From: Macrothele yani
Lineage: Eukaryota > Arthropoda > Arachnida > Araneae > Macrothelidae
DNA: 64,000 nucleotides
Reading direction: 5' to 3'
Assembly (NCBI GenBank): GCA_039090855.1
Contig: CM077034.1
Coordinates: 12,168,470-12,232,469, forward strand
Position numbers and translations under genes: made by a program. Below, piece by piece: positions 24,064 through 36,297 of this stretch. How positions within the stretch are numbered: position 1 is the stretch's first letter; every line of letters begins with the position of its first letter. The notes below the pieces were generated by a model, which searched no databases, was not told the origin of the DNA, and saw only the letters and a program-made list of their open reading frames with translations.

Positions 24064-24990
24064 TACCAGACTTTGTGCTATCGTAACTCAATGTTTTTTG
24101 CATTTAGTTCACTGCACAACGTCTTCCGGTTGACTAGTTTCAGAACGGGACAGTAATTTAAAATATTTCCAAATATCGCTTCCCCCCCCCCCTTATGCGT
24201 TGTCTACAAGCACCTATTCTCCGGAAGCGATGTTTTTTCGCGAAAATCTTTCGCTTTCTTAAGGTGGAAGTCAAGTAATTTTACTTCCTATACTTCCAAG
24301 GGAAAAACTTCTGTACACATTTTCATCACAATTAATGCGTTCCCAAGGATGAAAATTTGAACGTCGATTAAAATAGCTTCATATTATAACTTTGAATACT
24401 TAATATTTTCTAAAACATAACAATTATATTAAAAATCAATAACTTTTCCTTTGGTGGTGTGGAAACCAGAAAAAAGATGGCGCGACCTGTACTTTGATTC
24501 AAATTCAGTTGACATTAAATGTCTGTAAATACTGTTTCACACGTTATACAAGTTCCGCTATCGGGAGTTTGCAAAAGGACATTAACGTAGTATTGGCAAT
24601 TGAAATCAAGTATAATAATAATAAGTATCTATACTTACAATATTTATAGTGGCTGTAGGTGCTTCATATGTGCGTCATCCAAGAATGTGAATTCTTTCAA
24701 TTGTGAAGTTAAAATTCATGATACTGTAAAATCTGCGCCAGATAAAATTAAACAAGATGAATTTTCTACAATGCAAAAAAATTCTTTAACATCGATGAAA
24801 TAAGAAACTGAATTAAAACCTTGTTGAATTTTTAAAAACGAACTACAATCCTGAAGAGGAGACTATCTTGACCGCGAAGCATCCTGATACATAATGAAAA
24901 CCAAAGATGAATTATACTTTTGCCAAAACCTCAAAAAATAAACAATCTTGAAAAAGAAAAATACAAACATACAAATCTCCCGAATGCGAA

Positions 24991-25041
24991 GCACCAAACT
25001 AGTTTCTGCTACAATTTATAGCCATCATCAGTGGTAGGTGC
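24991..25041 (-). ncRNA. Candidate hammerhead ribozyme in PLE-3
   Basis: On the minus strand: ACCA (25035-25032), CTGATGA (25031-25025), a helix II with TG(G)CTA and TAGCA arms, GAAA (25006-25003), the palindrome ACTAGT (25003-24998) giving a two-pair helix III, U17 at 24997, then TGGT (24996-24993) pairing with ACCA. All invariant core residues are present. A one-nt bulge lies in helix II. Such minimal helix III hammerheads are known from Penelope-like elements. It is 190 bp downstream of the endonuclease stop. Confidence 0.72.
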
Positions 25042-25231
25042 ACGGACAATAGGATCGCCGCACTCACTCGCTCAGGTATGCAGCCCTAACCCCAATGTAT
25101 GTTCAGCCCTGTCGTGTAGATATTTGCGCATCATGATTTAGGTTCAACTGCACATATCAATGGTGTCGCCATCTGTTGTCAAACAAAAATATACTAGTAG
25201 CTTTTACGTAGAAATATTCAACTGTATTTTT

Positions 25232-27616
25232 TTAAGTAATATTTGATGTCACATGTTTGTTAATATTTTTCCTCTTGAAATGTTTCCTCTCCTGTTCAAT
25301 AAGGTACCTCCATGCAAAGTGAAGCTCCACTGGACTATTAACGTTACAGTTGTATCTCTTGGTTTTCTCAATGACTACAGCCTCGGAGGTTAGAATCTGG
25401 GCATGTGATCTATGTGATGTTAGAATTTTTGTGTTAGTCCAATCAGGAGTTACATGATTTTTGATACAATGTTGTATTAATGAAGTTTTTTCATCTTTTC
25501 TTGTCCAGTTCGTAATATGTTCATTTAATCTAGTCAAAAATCTTCTACGCGTACTTCCGATATATACTTTGTCTTTTTGGTTATCATCCGTAACTGTTGG
25601 AATGACATAAACTCCAGATTTATTTAGAATTGATCTATTATTAGTAGTAGTAAGTATGCTTCCATTGTCAATAACTGTTTCTGCGATGTTAATATTGTTG
25701 TTGTAACATTCTTTTTTAAAATAGTACTAATAGGGAGGTAAGTATGGAAATTTTCCATAATATCGCTGTATTTCTTTTTTAATGTTATTATCGAAACGAT
25801 GTATATTGGCCGTAATGTTGTTATATAAAGATTTGACTAATCCTTTACTATATCCAAATTCTTCTGCAGTTTTTTCAATCCATTTTATCTCTTTGATCTC
25901 CAATTCTTTATTGGATGAGTGTGTTATTGCTCTTTTAATATAAAAGCGGAATGCTGCAGTCTTATATTTCCAAGGGTGTGTAGAATCTCTTGGGATAATT
26001 GCCTGTACATATGATGGCTTCCGGTATACAGAATATTCTATAATTCCGTTATCCTTTTGTATAGATATATCCAAGAAGTTTAGCTGGCCATTAACCTCAA
26101 TTTCTTTACTAACCTGTATAGATTGATAACAATTGTTAAATTTAGCAATGAAATTATCCATTTCAAGATTGGAGTGCTGCCAAAACAGTAAAATATCATC
26201 TACATATCGGAGATATACATATGGTAAGTATATATTAGAATGATCTAATATACAGTTTTCAATATCTTGCAGAACGACTTCGGCCAGTAGCCCTGAAATT
26301 GGGGACCCCATAGGGGCGCCATACTGCTGTTTATAAATTATCCCATTAAATGTGAAATAATTATTATTTGCTACAAAAGATAATGCAGATACAATACTGT
26401 TTCTGACTTTATCAGTAAGATTTTCTTCATCCAATCTGGAATTAATTAAGTCAATAGCGACATCTGTTGGAGTATTGGGATATAAAGAGATGACATCTAA
26501 ATTGGCCATTGTGAAATTGGAGGTTTTAATTGTTTTTAACTTGTTGGTAACTTCTGTAGCATTAGTAATACTGGCTACATGGCTATTGTAGAATGGTTTG
26601 ATGTAGTTAAATAGTGCTCTCTCTAAGTTAATAGTAGGAGATAAATTCTTATTAACAATAGGCCTAATAGGTTCGCCAGTCTTATGTGTTTTTATTTTAC
26701 CAAAAATATTTGGTGTACAAGCACCTACTGGTGGAATACATTTGCTTTTAATAATTGTAGGTAAGTCACTGTGATTTTTTATATTAGCTAAGTTCCTAAT
26801 TATACTGTCAACTGGGTCCTTATTGACTATGATGGCATTCAACTTATTGATTGCTTCTGTCATCTTGTTATTATATTCATCTGTATTTAAGATGACAATC
26901 TGCTTAGATTTGTCCGCCATAATACACTTTATAGCAGGGTTATTTCTCAACTCCATTAGGGCTTCGCGCTCATATGTGATTCTTGTATTTTCATTGGTGT
27001 TATACATGTTGTTGATAGCACGGACCATTTTAAATCTTGTAGGATTTTTATTTACCTTAGGCAATCTTTGGATGACGTTCTCAATTTGCGGAATGAGGTA
27101 TTCCGTTTTTGGCACTTTTTGTCGATACGCAAATCTTATACCTCTTTCTAGTGCTTTCATTTGCAGATTTGATAGTTCTAAACTAGATTCATTAATATAA
27201 AGATTTTGATTATTAATCTCTATTCTATGGTTTTTCTGGTGCTTGTCATTTATTAGATTTTCAATTTTTCGAAAGTGTTTTAGTTTACACTTTTCTTGCT
27301 GTCTGTCCAAAATTGCATATAGTTTTATAAACTCAATCTTGATCTTGTTGTCCTTGTCTTCATACTGTATACACTGATTGTACAGTTCGTAGTTTTTCAC
27401 ACTTAGTTTATCGATATCTTTGCGTTTACTGCGAATTATAGCTCTTAATCTCTTCAGCTCGCATGTTTCAATGATATTACGATCTTTGTAGTTGATAGGG
27501 TTAACCCTAATTTGAAGAAATTTAGGCGTAATATCATTATTCTTACAAGTAGTTAGGAAGTTCAGATGTTCAATTTCCTTGCAAAGTTTAATTCTATTCT
27601 TTTTAAAAATACGAAT
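25232..27616 (-). pseudogene. PLE-3 reverse transcriptase / GIY-YIG endonuclease ORF with one in-frame stop
   Basis: One reading frame of 795 codons runs from the 5' junction to the stop at 25232, broken by a single TAG at 25729-25727 between the two domains. RT part: KRLRAIIRSKRKDIDKL near the N-terminus, FGKIKTHKTGEPIRPIV, FTMANLDVISLYPNTP, QQYGAPMGSPISG, YLRYVDDILLFWQ (catalytic YVDD), LNFLDISIQ and YSVYRKPSYVQAIIP. Endonuclease part: SGVYVIP, then KVYIGSTRRRFLTRLNEH (GIY-YIG core and Arg), and a downstream Glu in AVVIEKTKRYNCN. The product would prime reverse transcription at nicked target DNA. There is no initiator codon at the truncated 5' end. The single stop could be a mutation or, less likely, a readthrough site. 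Confidence 0.93.
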
Positions 27617-27834
27617 ATCTGTACTTTGATGTCAGTAGACAAACAAATGTCGGATTGCATAATCATGGTTATGTTTTAGAAAATATTAAGTATTCCAAGT
27701 TATAAAATGAAGCTATTTTAATCGATGTTCAAATTTTCATCCTTGGGAACGCATTAATTGTGAAGAAAATGTGTACAAAAGTTTTTCCATTGGAAGTATA
27801 GGAAGCAAAATTACTTGATGTCCACCTTAAACTC

Positions 27835-28940
27835 TGTAATAAGTATGAAAGAGTATTTATCAGGAACACTGAACTGAGCATATGCTAAGGAAAAACAACG
27901 ACAGACTTCCCAGCCAACCAGTGTCACAGAAGTTTTGAAAACCGGCTGCCTGAGAGTAAAAATGGGGGGAAACACGGCCCAGATTTATACACAGAAGTAA
28001 GTTTCTCCCAGCTCATTTAAAACAACTTAAAAGCTTTTAACACATCTACAGAACAAAGTGCCGCCGACCAGAACAATAAAAAAACAGTCTGCGAGCGGGT
28101 GGCTCGGTTTAGAAATGCTGCAGTTAATAGCACGAGAGGAGGGTAAAAGTTAGAGAAAGAAGAGACCACATTCACATTGAAAAACTAAGGGACCCACTTC
28201 AATTATTTTGTAGGAGGGGAGGATATAAAACTTCTTTTTCCGACAGCGGAAATTATTCAATCTTATTCTGCTGTTGCGAGTTTTCCAACCGAGAGAGGCA
28301 TCGTACAGCGATTGTTTTGCTCGTCAAAATACAACCCTGCTCAGCCAGTGTCTGTTTTCGCAACTTAGAAACGAGCGAAGTCCTGACTCGAGCAGTGGGC
28401 CGGGCCGACCTCTAGTTCTGGCCTTGAAGGACAAGAACTGGTACCGCCGCGGAATCTAAGAGCTAGCAGATAGATGGCTAAAGGATGGTGCAACACGATG
28501 GCCTATACTTTGAATGCTAGTCAACGTATGGAGACAAAGTGATCCAAATATTGCAAAACTTTCGACTCGCCCTCAGTATTATGATCGTTCAACAATTGCA
28601 TTTTTGATACAATTTTATTAATAATGTAAAAAAACTTAAACACCCAAAAAACCACAGGTTGTGAATACACAGTGAGGCGTAAACATGTAAACACCGATAA
28701 CATTAAAGAAATGCAAACCATAAAACAAACCAGCGCAGAACGAATGAGTATCGGGTAGTGAACGTAACAGGAAGAAGCTTTAAGGGGTAGGGCTTAGAAA
28801 AATTCCGTTCAAGGTTAAACAATTAGAGAATTTTCTGCGACAGAGCATAGATGATTAATTAGTTCATCCCAACGACATGTTCGGAAAGGCAATGGAAATT
28901 GTTTCTATGCCTCCAGTCACTGTTTTGGAAAATTCCCTTC
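27835..28940. other. No gene recognised
   Basis: Short open frames only. Part of intron 1 of the visible polyubiquitin coding region. Confidence 0.45.
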
Positions 28941-28953
28941 ATGGATATGAGAT

Positions 28954-29173
28954 TTTTTTTTTTTTGATTGGAGGTTTAACGACCACTGTAAGCAACTCAA
29001 AGGGCTATAAAGCAGTTGCCCGTCCCTAATTTAGGGTCACTGGGTCCAGGGAAGGGAGAGCCAGTGCCGTAAGACAAACACAACATCCATGCCTCACCGG
29101 GATTCGAACCCGAACCCGTTACGGACGAATGATCAGAGGCCAGCGCCTTAGACCACTGCGCCACCGGGGCGGC
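28954..29173 (-). mobile_element. SINE A with 9-bp target duplication
   Basis: Full-length single-body copy: T-run, gattggaggtttaacgacca start of the body, ccctaatttagggtcactgg, GGATTCGAACCCG (reverse B box) and ccaccggggcggc end of the head. Flanked by ATATGAGAT at 28945-28953 and 29174-29182. Confidence 0.95.
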
Positions 29174-29580
29174 ATATGAGATCTTCACCGCATAAAGTAT
29201 GTTACTCTGTACCCTAGTTAACCGCACGAGACTAACCAGTCTTTAAAAAAGGAAATACTGAAGAGTAACTTTCTTTTTTAGTTAGTTCCCATTTTTACCT
29301 CCCCCAGAGAATCATTTTGGGCCCATCCTCCCGGTAGCTACGGCCCAGGGTTCGATATTGATTGATAGTGTGCCTACGGCAGTCTTCCTGTGGTGATTAC
29401 TTTCCTCAAGAGCATACTTGACATATTTTTAACGAAATCTACACTACATTGACAAGTCACCAAACACCCTTCAAAAGCAAATGAACGGATCCGTTGCGTT
29501 GCTAAGATGCGCGGTACAGCTGCAAACGGTATAAAAACAAGCCTGCAGCTGACCACGATCATATCTCACTGTGACGTTAA

Positions 29581-30435
29581 GTGAAAATTTTGCGGCGGGA
29601 GAGAAATGATTTTGAGAAAGGAAAGATTGTTGGGTGTTATATTAGTGGGTTGTCCATAAGAGAAACAGAGAGGCGTTTCAACATACCCAAGTCAACTGTT
29701 TGGGATGTACTGAATAAGTGGAAGGCACATGGCGTTCCTGAAGCAGCAAAACTTGCCAGCAGACCAAAGAAAATCAGTGATAGAGGACGTCGAAGCTTCA
29801 GAAGAGTCGTTACAGCTAATCGACGGAGTACTGCACAAGACCTCTGTGTACAGGTGAGTAAAATTGCTGGAACCTCTGTATGTACACGTACCATTCGCAG
29901 AGAACTTCATTCCATGGGTTACAGTGGTCGTGCGGCTGCTCATAAGCCTTTCATCCGCACTCTGAATGCTACTTGTCGTTCAGTATGGTGTAAAGAACAT
30001 TTATAGTGGACCGTAGATCAATGGAAACGGGTCCTGAATCCAGATACACGATCCATCAGTCCGATGGCCATGTGTGGATATGGCGGCAGCCGGGGGAACG
30101 CTATTTACCACAGTGTACTGTTTCTACGGTCAAGTTCGGAGTTGCCAGTGTACTGTTTTTCGTGGTATGGTTTCGGCCCATTGGTTACCATAGATAAACC
30201 TGTTAACCAGCAAATCTACCTCGATATTCTGGACAATTATGCCCTACAAACTGTGGCAACATACTATGGAACAGAGCCTTGTTGGTACCAGCAGGATAAT
30301 GCACCGAGCCGTAAAGAAAGTACTGTTACGGCCTGGTTTGACGATAATTCCGTATCGTGTGTGGACTGGCCAGCACAGAACCCTGATCATAATCCCACAG
30401 CGCCGCATAAGTTTGGAACCAAGGTCTACTACTAA
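29581..30435 (+). pseudogene. Tc1-like transposase pseudogene 4
   Basis: The first 142 codons are open: FEKGKIVGCYISGLSIRETE and PKSTVWDVLNKWKAHG form the first helix-turn-helix. RPKKISDRGRRSFRRVV leads into the second, and KIAGTSVCTRTIRRELHSMG completes the paired-like DNA-binding domain. A TAG at 30004-30006 precedes WTVDQWKRVL. A frameshift then puts ESRYTIHQSDGHVWIWRQPG in another frame, and YQQDNAPSRK (second Asp) in a third. The Glu region reads DWPAQNPDHNPTAP and has lost the usual IEHLW. This is a lineage distinct from the other three Tc1 copies and the best preserved at its N-terminus. Confidence 0.93.
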
Positions 30436-30814
30436 GCAAAAGTTAGAGGCAGCATCATGTACTAATCGCTGTGTTCCAAAACCTTGTCGAAAGCATGGCT
30501 CGAAGGGTCAGTGCATGCATTAAGGCCAAAGATGGAAGACACCGTACTCTTGTATGCCAATAAAGGCAATGTGTTTCCCTTTTCGGTGAAGTTTGTCAAT
30601 ATAGTGTATATTAAACAAGGTGAAATGTTACTTCTATTGGAAATGTTTCCTGGCAACACGGTCCCAAAATGTGGACTTCTTGGATTTACCTACAATTAAA
30701 AAACCGGTGCGCCAATCTTTGAAACTGCAAATGAATGTTATTGTTCAGGAATCTAGAGGTCCTGGGAGTGGAGATCCTATACGGCACTCCGCTGATTTTA
30801 TACTTAAATTTTCA

Positions 30815-32055
<1,241 letters not shown>

Positions 32056-32060
32056 AGTTA

Positions 32061-35000
32061 GACATTTGACGTGGACCAGGAACATCAAACATAAGTCATC
32101 GCTTATTCCACGTTAATAAGTGAGTCACGGAAAAATTCTCATTGGCCGCCACCGGGAGTCGAACCCGCGCCGGATATGCGTCCGCTACACCACAGCGGCC
32201 TCGAATTCCTCCAGACTCACACACGCTAGCTGCCAAGCCAATTTGGCAGGTTGCTTCTTGGAGCCCCGCACAATGCTGGGGATTCACCAAAGATGGTAAG
32301 CAGCAACTGAAGAAATAATTAGAAGGCGAATGAATAATTAATACAGACATTTAACGTGGACCAGGGACATCAAACAAAGATCTTAGCTCTTTCCACGTTT
32401 ATAAGCGAGTCACGGAAAAATTCTCATTGGCCGCCACCGGGAGTCGAACCCGCGCCGGATATGCGTCCGCAACACCACAGCGGCCTCGAATTCCTCCAGA
32501 CTCACACACACGCTAGCTGCCAAGCCAATTTGGCAGGTTGCTTCTTGGAGCCCCGCACAATGCTGGGGATTCACCAAAAATGGTAAGCAGCAACTGAAGA
32601 AATAATTAGAAGGCGAATGAATAATTAATACAGACATTTAACGTGGACCAGGGACATCAAACAAAGATCTTAGCTCTTTCCACGTTTATAAGCGAGTCAC
32701 GGAAAAATTCTCATTGGCCGCCACCGGGAGTCGAACCCGCGCCGGATATGCGTCCGCTACACCACAGCGGCCTCGAATTCCTCCAGACTCACACACGCTA
32801 GCTGCCAAGCCAATTTGGCAGGTTGCTTCTTGGAGCCCCGCACAATGCTGGGGATTCACCAAAGATGGTAAGCAGCAACTGAAGAAATAATTAGAAGGCA
32901 AATGAATAATTAATACAGACATTTAACGTGAACCAGGAACATCAAACAAAGATCTTCGCTCTTTCCACGTTTATAAGCGAGTCACGGAAAAATTCTCATT
33001 GGCCGCCACCGGGAGTCGAACCCGCGCCGGATATGCGTCCGCTACACCACAGCGGCCTAGAATTCCTTCAGACTCGCACACACGCTAACTGCCAAGCCAA
33101 TTTGGCAGGTTGCTTCTTGTAGCCCCGCACAATGCTGGGGATTCACCAAAGATGGTAAGCAGCAACTGAAGAAATAATTAGAAGGCGAATGAATAAATTA
33201 ATACAGACATTCAACGTGGACCAGGAACATCAAACAAAGATCTTCGCTCTTTCCACGTTAATAAGTGAGTCACGGAAAAATTCTCATTGGCCGCCACCGG
33301 GAGTCGAACCCGAGCCGGATATGCTTCCGCTACACCACAGCGGCCTCGAATTCCACCAGACTCACACACACGCTAACTGCCAAGCCAATTTGGCAGGTTG
33401 CTTCTTGGAGCCCCGCACAATGCTGGGGATTCACCAAAGATGGTAAGCAGCAACTGAAGAAATAATTAGAAGGCGAATGAATAATTAATACAGACATTCA
33501 ACGTGGACCAGGAACATCAAACAAAGATCTTCGCTCTTTCCACGTTAATAAGTGAGTCACGGAAAAATTCTCATTGGCCGCCACCGGGAGTCGAACCCGA
33601 GCCGGATATGCTTCCGCTACACCACAGCGGCCTCGAATTCCACCAGACTCACACACACGCTAACTGCCAAGCCAATTTGGCAGGTTGCTTCTTGGAGCCC
33701 CGCACAATGCTGGGGATTCACCAAAGATGGTAAGCAGCAACTGAAGAAATAATTAGAAGGCGAATGAATAATTAATACAGACATTTGATGTGGACGAGGT
33801 ACATCAAACAAAAGGCATCGCTCTTTCCACGTTTATAAGTGAGTCACGGAAAAATTCTCATTGGCCGTCACCGGGAGTCGAACCCAGGGTCTTCCAGTTA
33901 CGCGCCGGATATGCTTCCGCAACACCAGAGCGGCTTCGAATTCCTCCAGACTCACACACACGCTAACTGCCAAGCCAATTTGGCAGGTTGCTTCTTGGAG
34001 CCCCGCACAATGCTGGGGATTCACTAAAGATGGTAAGCAGCAACTGAAGAAATAATTAGAAGGCGAATGAATAATTAATACAGACATTCAACGTGGACCA
34101 GGAACATCAAACAAAGATCTTCGCTCTTTCCACGTTAATAAGTGAGTCACGGAAAAGTTCTCATTGGCCGCCACCGGGAGTCGAACCCGAGCCGGATATG
34201 CGTCCGCTACACCACAGCGGCCTCGAATTCCTCCAGACTCGCACACACGCTAACTGCCAAGCCAATTTGGCAGGTTGCTTCTTGGAGCCCCGCACAATGC
34301 TGGGGATTCACTAAAGATGGTAAGCAGCAACTGAAGAAATAATTAGAAGGCGAATGAATAAATTAATACAGACATTTGATGTGGACGAGGTACATCAAAC
34401 AAAAGGCATCGCTCTTTCCACGTTTATAAGTGAGTCACGGAAAAATTCTCATTGGCCGTCACCGGGAGTCGAACCCAGGGTCTTCCAGTTACGCGCCGGA
34501 TATGCTTCCGCTACACCAGAGAGGCCTCGAATTCCTCCAGACTCACACACACGCTAACTGCCAAGCCACTTTGGCAGGTTGCTTCTTGGAGCCCCGCACA
34601 ATGTTGGGGATGCACCAAAGATGGTAAGCAGCAACTGAAGAAATAATTAGAAGGCGAATGAATAATTAATACAGACATTCAACGTGGACCAGGAACATCA
34701 AACAAAGATCTTCGCTCTTTCCACGTTAATAAGTGAGTCACGGAAAAATTCTCATTGGCCGCCACCGGGAGTCGAACCCGAGCCGGATATGCGTCCGCTA
34801 CACCACAGCGGCCTCGAATTCCTCCAGACTCGCACACACGCTAACTGCCAAGCCAATTTGGCAGGTTGCTTCTTGGAGCCCCGCACAATGCTGGGGATTC
34901 ACCAAAGATGGTAAGCAGCAACTGAACAAATAATTAGAAGGCGAATGAATAATTAATACAGACACTTGACGTGGACCAGGAACATCAAACAAAGATCTTC

Positions 35001-35950
35001 GCTTTTTCCACGTTTATAAATGAGTCACGGAAAAATTCTCATTGGCCGCCACCGGGAGCCGAACCCAGGGTCTTCCAGTTACGCTCCGGATATGCTTCCG
35101 CTACACCACAGCGGCCTCGAATTCCTCCAGACTCACACACACGCTAACTGCCAAGCCAATTCGGCAGGTTGCTTCTTGGAGCCCCGCACAATGTTGGGGA
35201 TGCACCAAAGATGGTAGCAGCAACTGAAGAAATAATTAGAAGGCGAATGAATAATTAATACAGACATTTGATGTGGACGAGGTACATCAAACAAAAGGCA
35301 TCGCTCTTTCCACGTTTATAAGTGAGTCACGGAAAAATTCTCATTGGCCGCCACCGGGAGTCGAACCCAGGGTCTTCCAGTTACGCGCCGGATATGCTTC
35401 CGCTACACCACAGCGGCCTAGAATTCCTCCAGACTCACACACACGCTAACTGCCAAGCCAATTGGGCAGGTTGCTTCTTGGAGCCCCGCACAATGCTGGG
35501 GATTCACCAAAGATGGTAAGTAGCAACTGAACAAATAATTAGAAGGCGAATGAATAATTAATACAGACATTTAACGTGAACCAGGAACATCAAACAAAGA
35601 TCTTCGCTCTTTCCACGTTAATAAGGGAGTCACGGAAAAATTCTCATTGGCCGCCACCGGGAGTCGAACCCAGGGTCTTCCAGTTACGCGCCGGATATGC
35701 TTCCGCTACACCACAGCGGCCTCGAATTCCTCCAGACTCTCACACACGCTAACTGCCAAGCCAATTTGGCAGGTTGCTTCTTGGAGCCCCGCACAATGCT
35801 GGGGATTCACTAAAGATGGTAAGCAGCAACTGAAGAAATAATTAGAAGGCGAATGAATAAATTAATACAGACATTTGATGTGGAAGAGGTACATCAAACA
35901 AAAGGCATCGCTCTTTTCACGTTTATAAGCGAATAGAGAATTTTTTTTCC
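32061..35950 (-). repeat. Satellite of 13 units (285-304 bp) plus a truncated 14th, each with a tRNA-like sequence
   Basis: Unit starts (gacattt/c) are at 32061, 32346, 32633, 32918, 33206, 33493, 33780, 34083, 34371, 34674, 34961, 35263, 35566 and 35870. Units 1-6 are short (285-288 bp). Units 7-10 alternate long (303) and short (287-288), and units 11-13 are long (302-304). The size difference is a 16-bp block, agggtcttccagttac on the plus strand, inside the tRNA-like part. Each unit also has a tgccaagccaatttggcagg palindromic block and gccccgcacaatgctgggga. Open frames read through it but are just the repeat. Confidence 0.97.
35648..35721 (-). other. tRNA-Thr(CGU)-like cloverleaf in a long satellite unit
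   Basis: Read on the minus strand, GGCCGCT at the 5' end pairs with GGCGGCC at the 3' end. The arms TCCGG and CTGGA flank a 7-nt loop CGCGTAA, and CTGGG/CCCGG flank TTCGACT. The A-box region is TGTAGCGGA and the B box is GGTTCGACTCC. The total is 74 nt with one extra base before the acceptor strand. The loop centre reads CGT, and AGACCCTGGGTTCGA resembles tRNA-Thr. Position 33 is G instead of U, so it is probably a tRNA-derived pseudogene, not a working tRNA. Short units lack 16 nt covering the 3' anticodon arm. Confidence 0.6.
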
Positions 35951-35984
35951 GTGACTCACTTATAAACGTGGAAAGAGCGATGAC
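35907..35984. repeat. Head-to-head inversion at the satellite end
   Basis: catcgctcttttcacgttta and its continuation to 35933 are followed, after a short A/T spacer, by the reverse complement of the unit start (from ttccgtgactcacttataaa to gagcgatg). The arms match over about 24 bp with one mismatch. The satellite therefore ends by flipping orientation. Confidence 0.92.
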
Positions 35985-36297
35985 TTCTGTTTAAATTATA
36001 GTCAATTCCGAAAAGTACAGTACTTCACTTCCTAGATATAGACATTTATTTCGGTTTCGTAAGTGCATCAACATTGTTAAAATTTTGCATCTCAATTAGA
36101 CTCCATGTTCGCGACCCAAATATTAGCACAATAGAAGCTAAAGGGCTTATTATATATTTTTTTAAATGAAGGAAAATGTTTTTCTTCGTTGACCATTTCT
36201 TTCGATGAATTTGTCTGCTACTTCGTCGTCTATGATACTTGAGGCGAGTTCCGGATGTACAGAAAGGCGGGCATGTACCACCGTCGATCTCTTGTAC

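Larger units (their letters stand above)
24499..27618 (-). mobile_element. Penelope-like element PLE-3, nearly intact, with target duplication
   Basis: A 3,120-bp insertion flanked by a 12-bp duplication CTGTACTTTGAT (24487-24498 and 27619-27630). It has RT and GIY-YIG coding sequence on the minus strand, then a hammerhead-like sequence (24991-25041) and about 490 bp of 3' non-coding DNA. The coding frame is open right up to the 5' junction, so the element is 5'-truncated close to the start of its ORF. It is the best-preserved retroelement in the window, inserted after the foldback element. Confidence 0.93.
24263..27826. mobile_element. TTAA-flanked foldback element split by PLE-3
   Basis: The left half 24263-24498 and right half 27619-27826 together match the complete 21.6-22.0 kb copy, including GGTGGA/TCCACC ends and TTAA flanks (24259-24262, 27827-27830). 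The split is in the loop, at ctgtactttgat, which is present on both sides of the insertion. Confidence 0.92.

Noticed and set aside
24845..24885. Plus-strand hammerhead-like CTGAAGA...GCGAAG in the PLE-3 3' region
   Set aside because: The second box is GAAG rather than GAAA and helix II does not pair well. It may be a decayed inverted partner, but I would not call it a ribozyme.
28274..28459. Short GC-richer open frame
   Set aside because: No domain, no splice context and no similarity to anything I recognise.
32096..35841. Many overlapping open frames of 60-85 codons on both strands
   Set aside because: They repeat with the satellite period, contain the tRNA-like sequence, and exist in both strands at once. 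They are not genes.
32061..35950. CRISPR-like array
   Set aside because: Units are about 287-304 bp with no unique spacers, and the genome is clearly animal.
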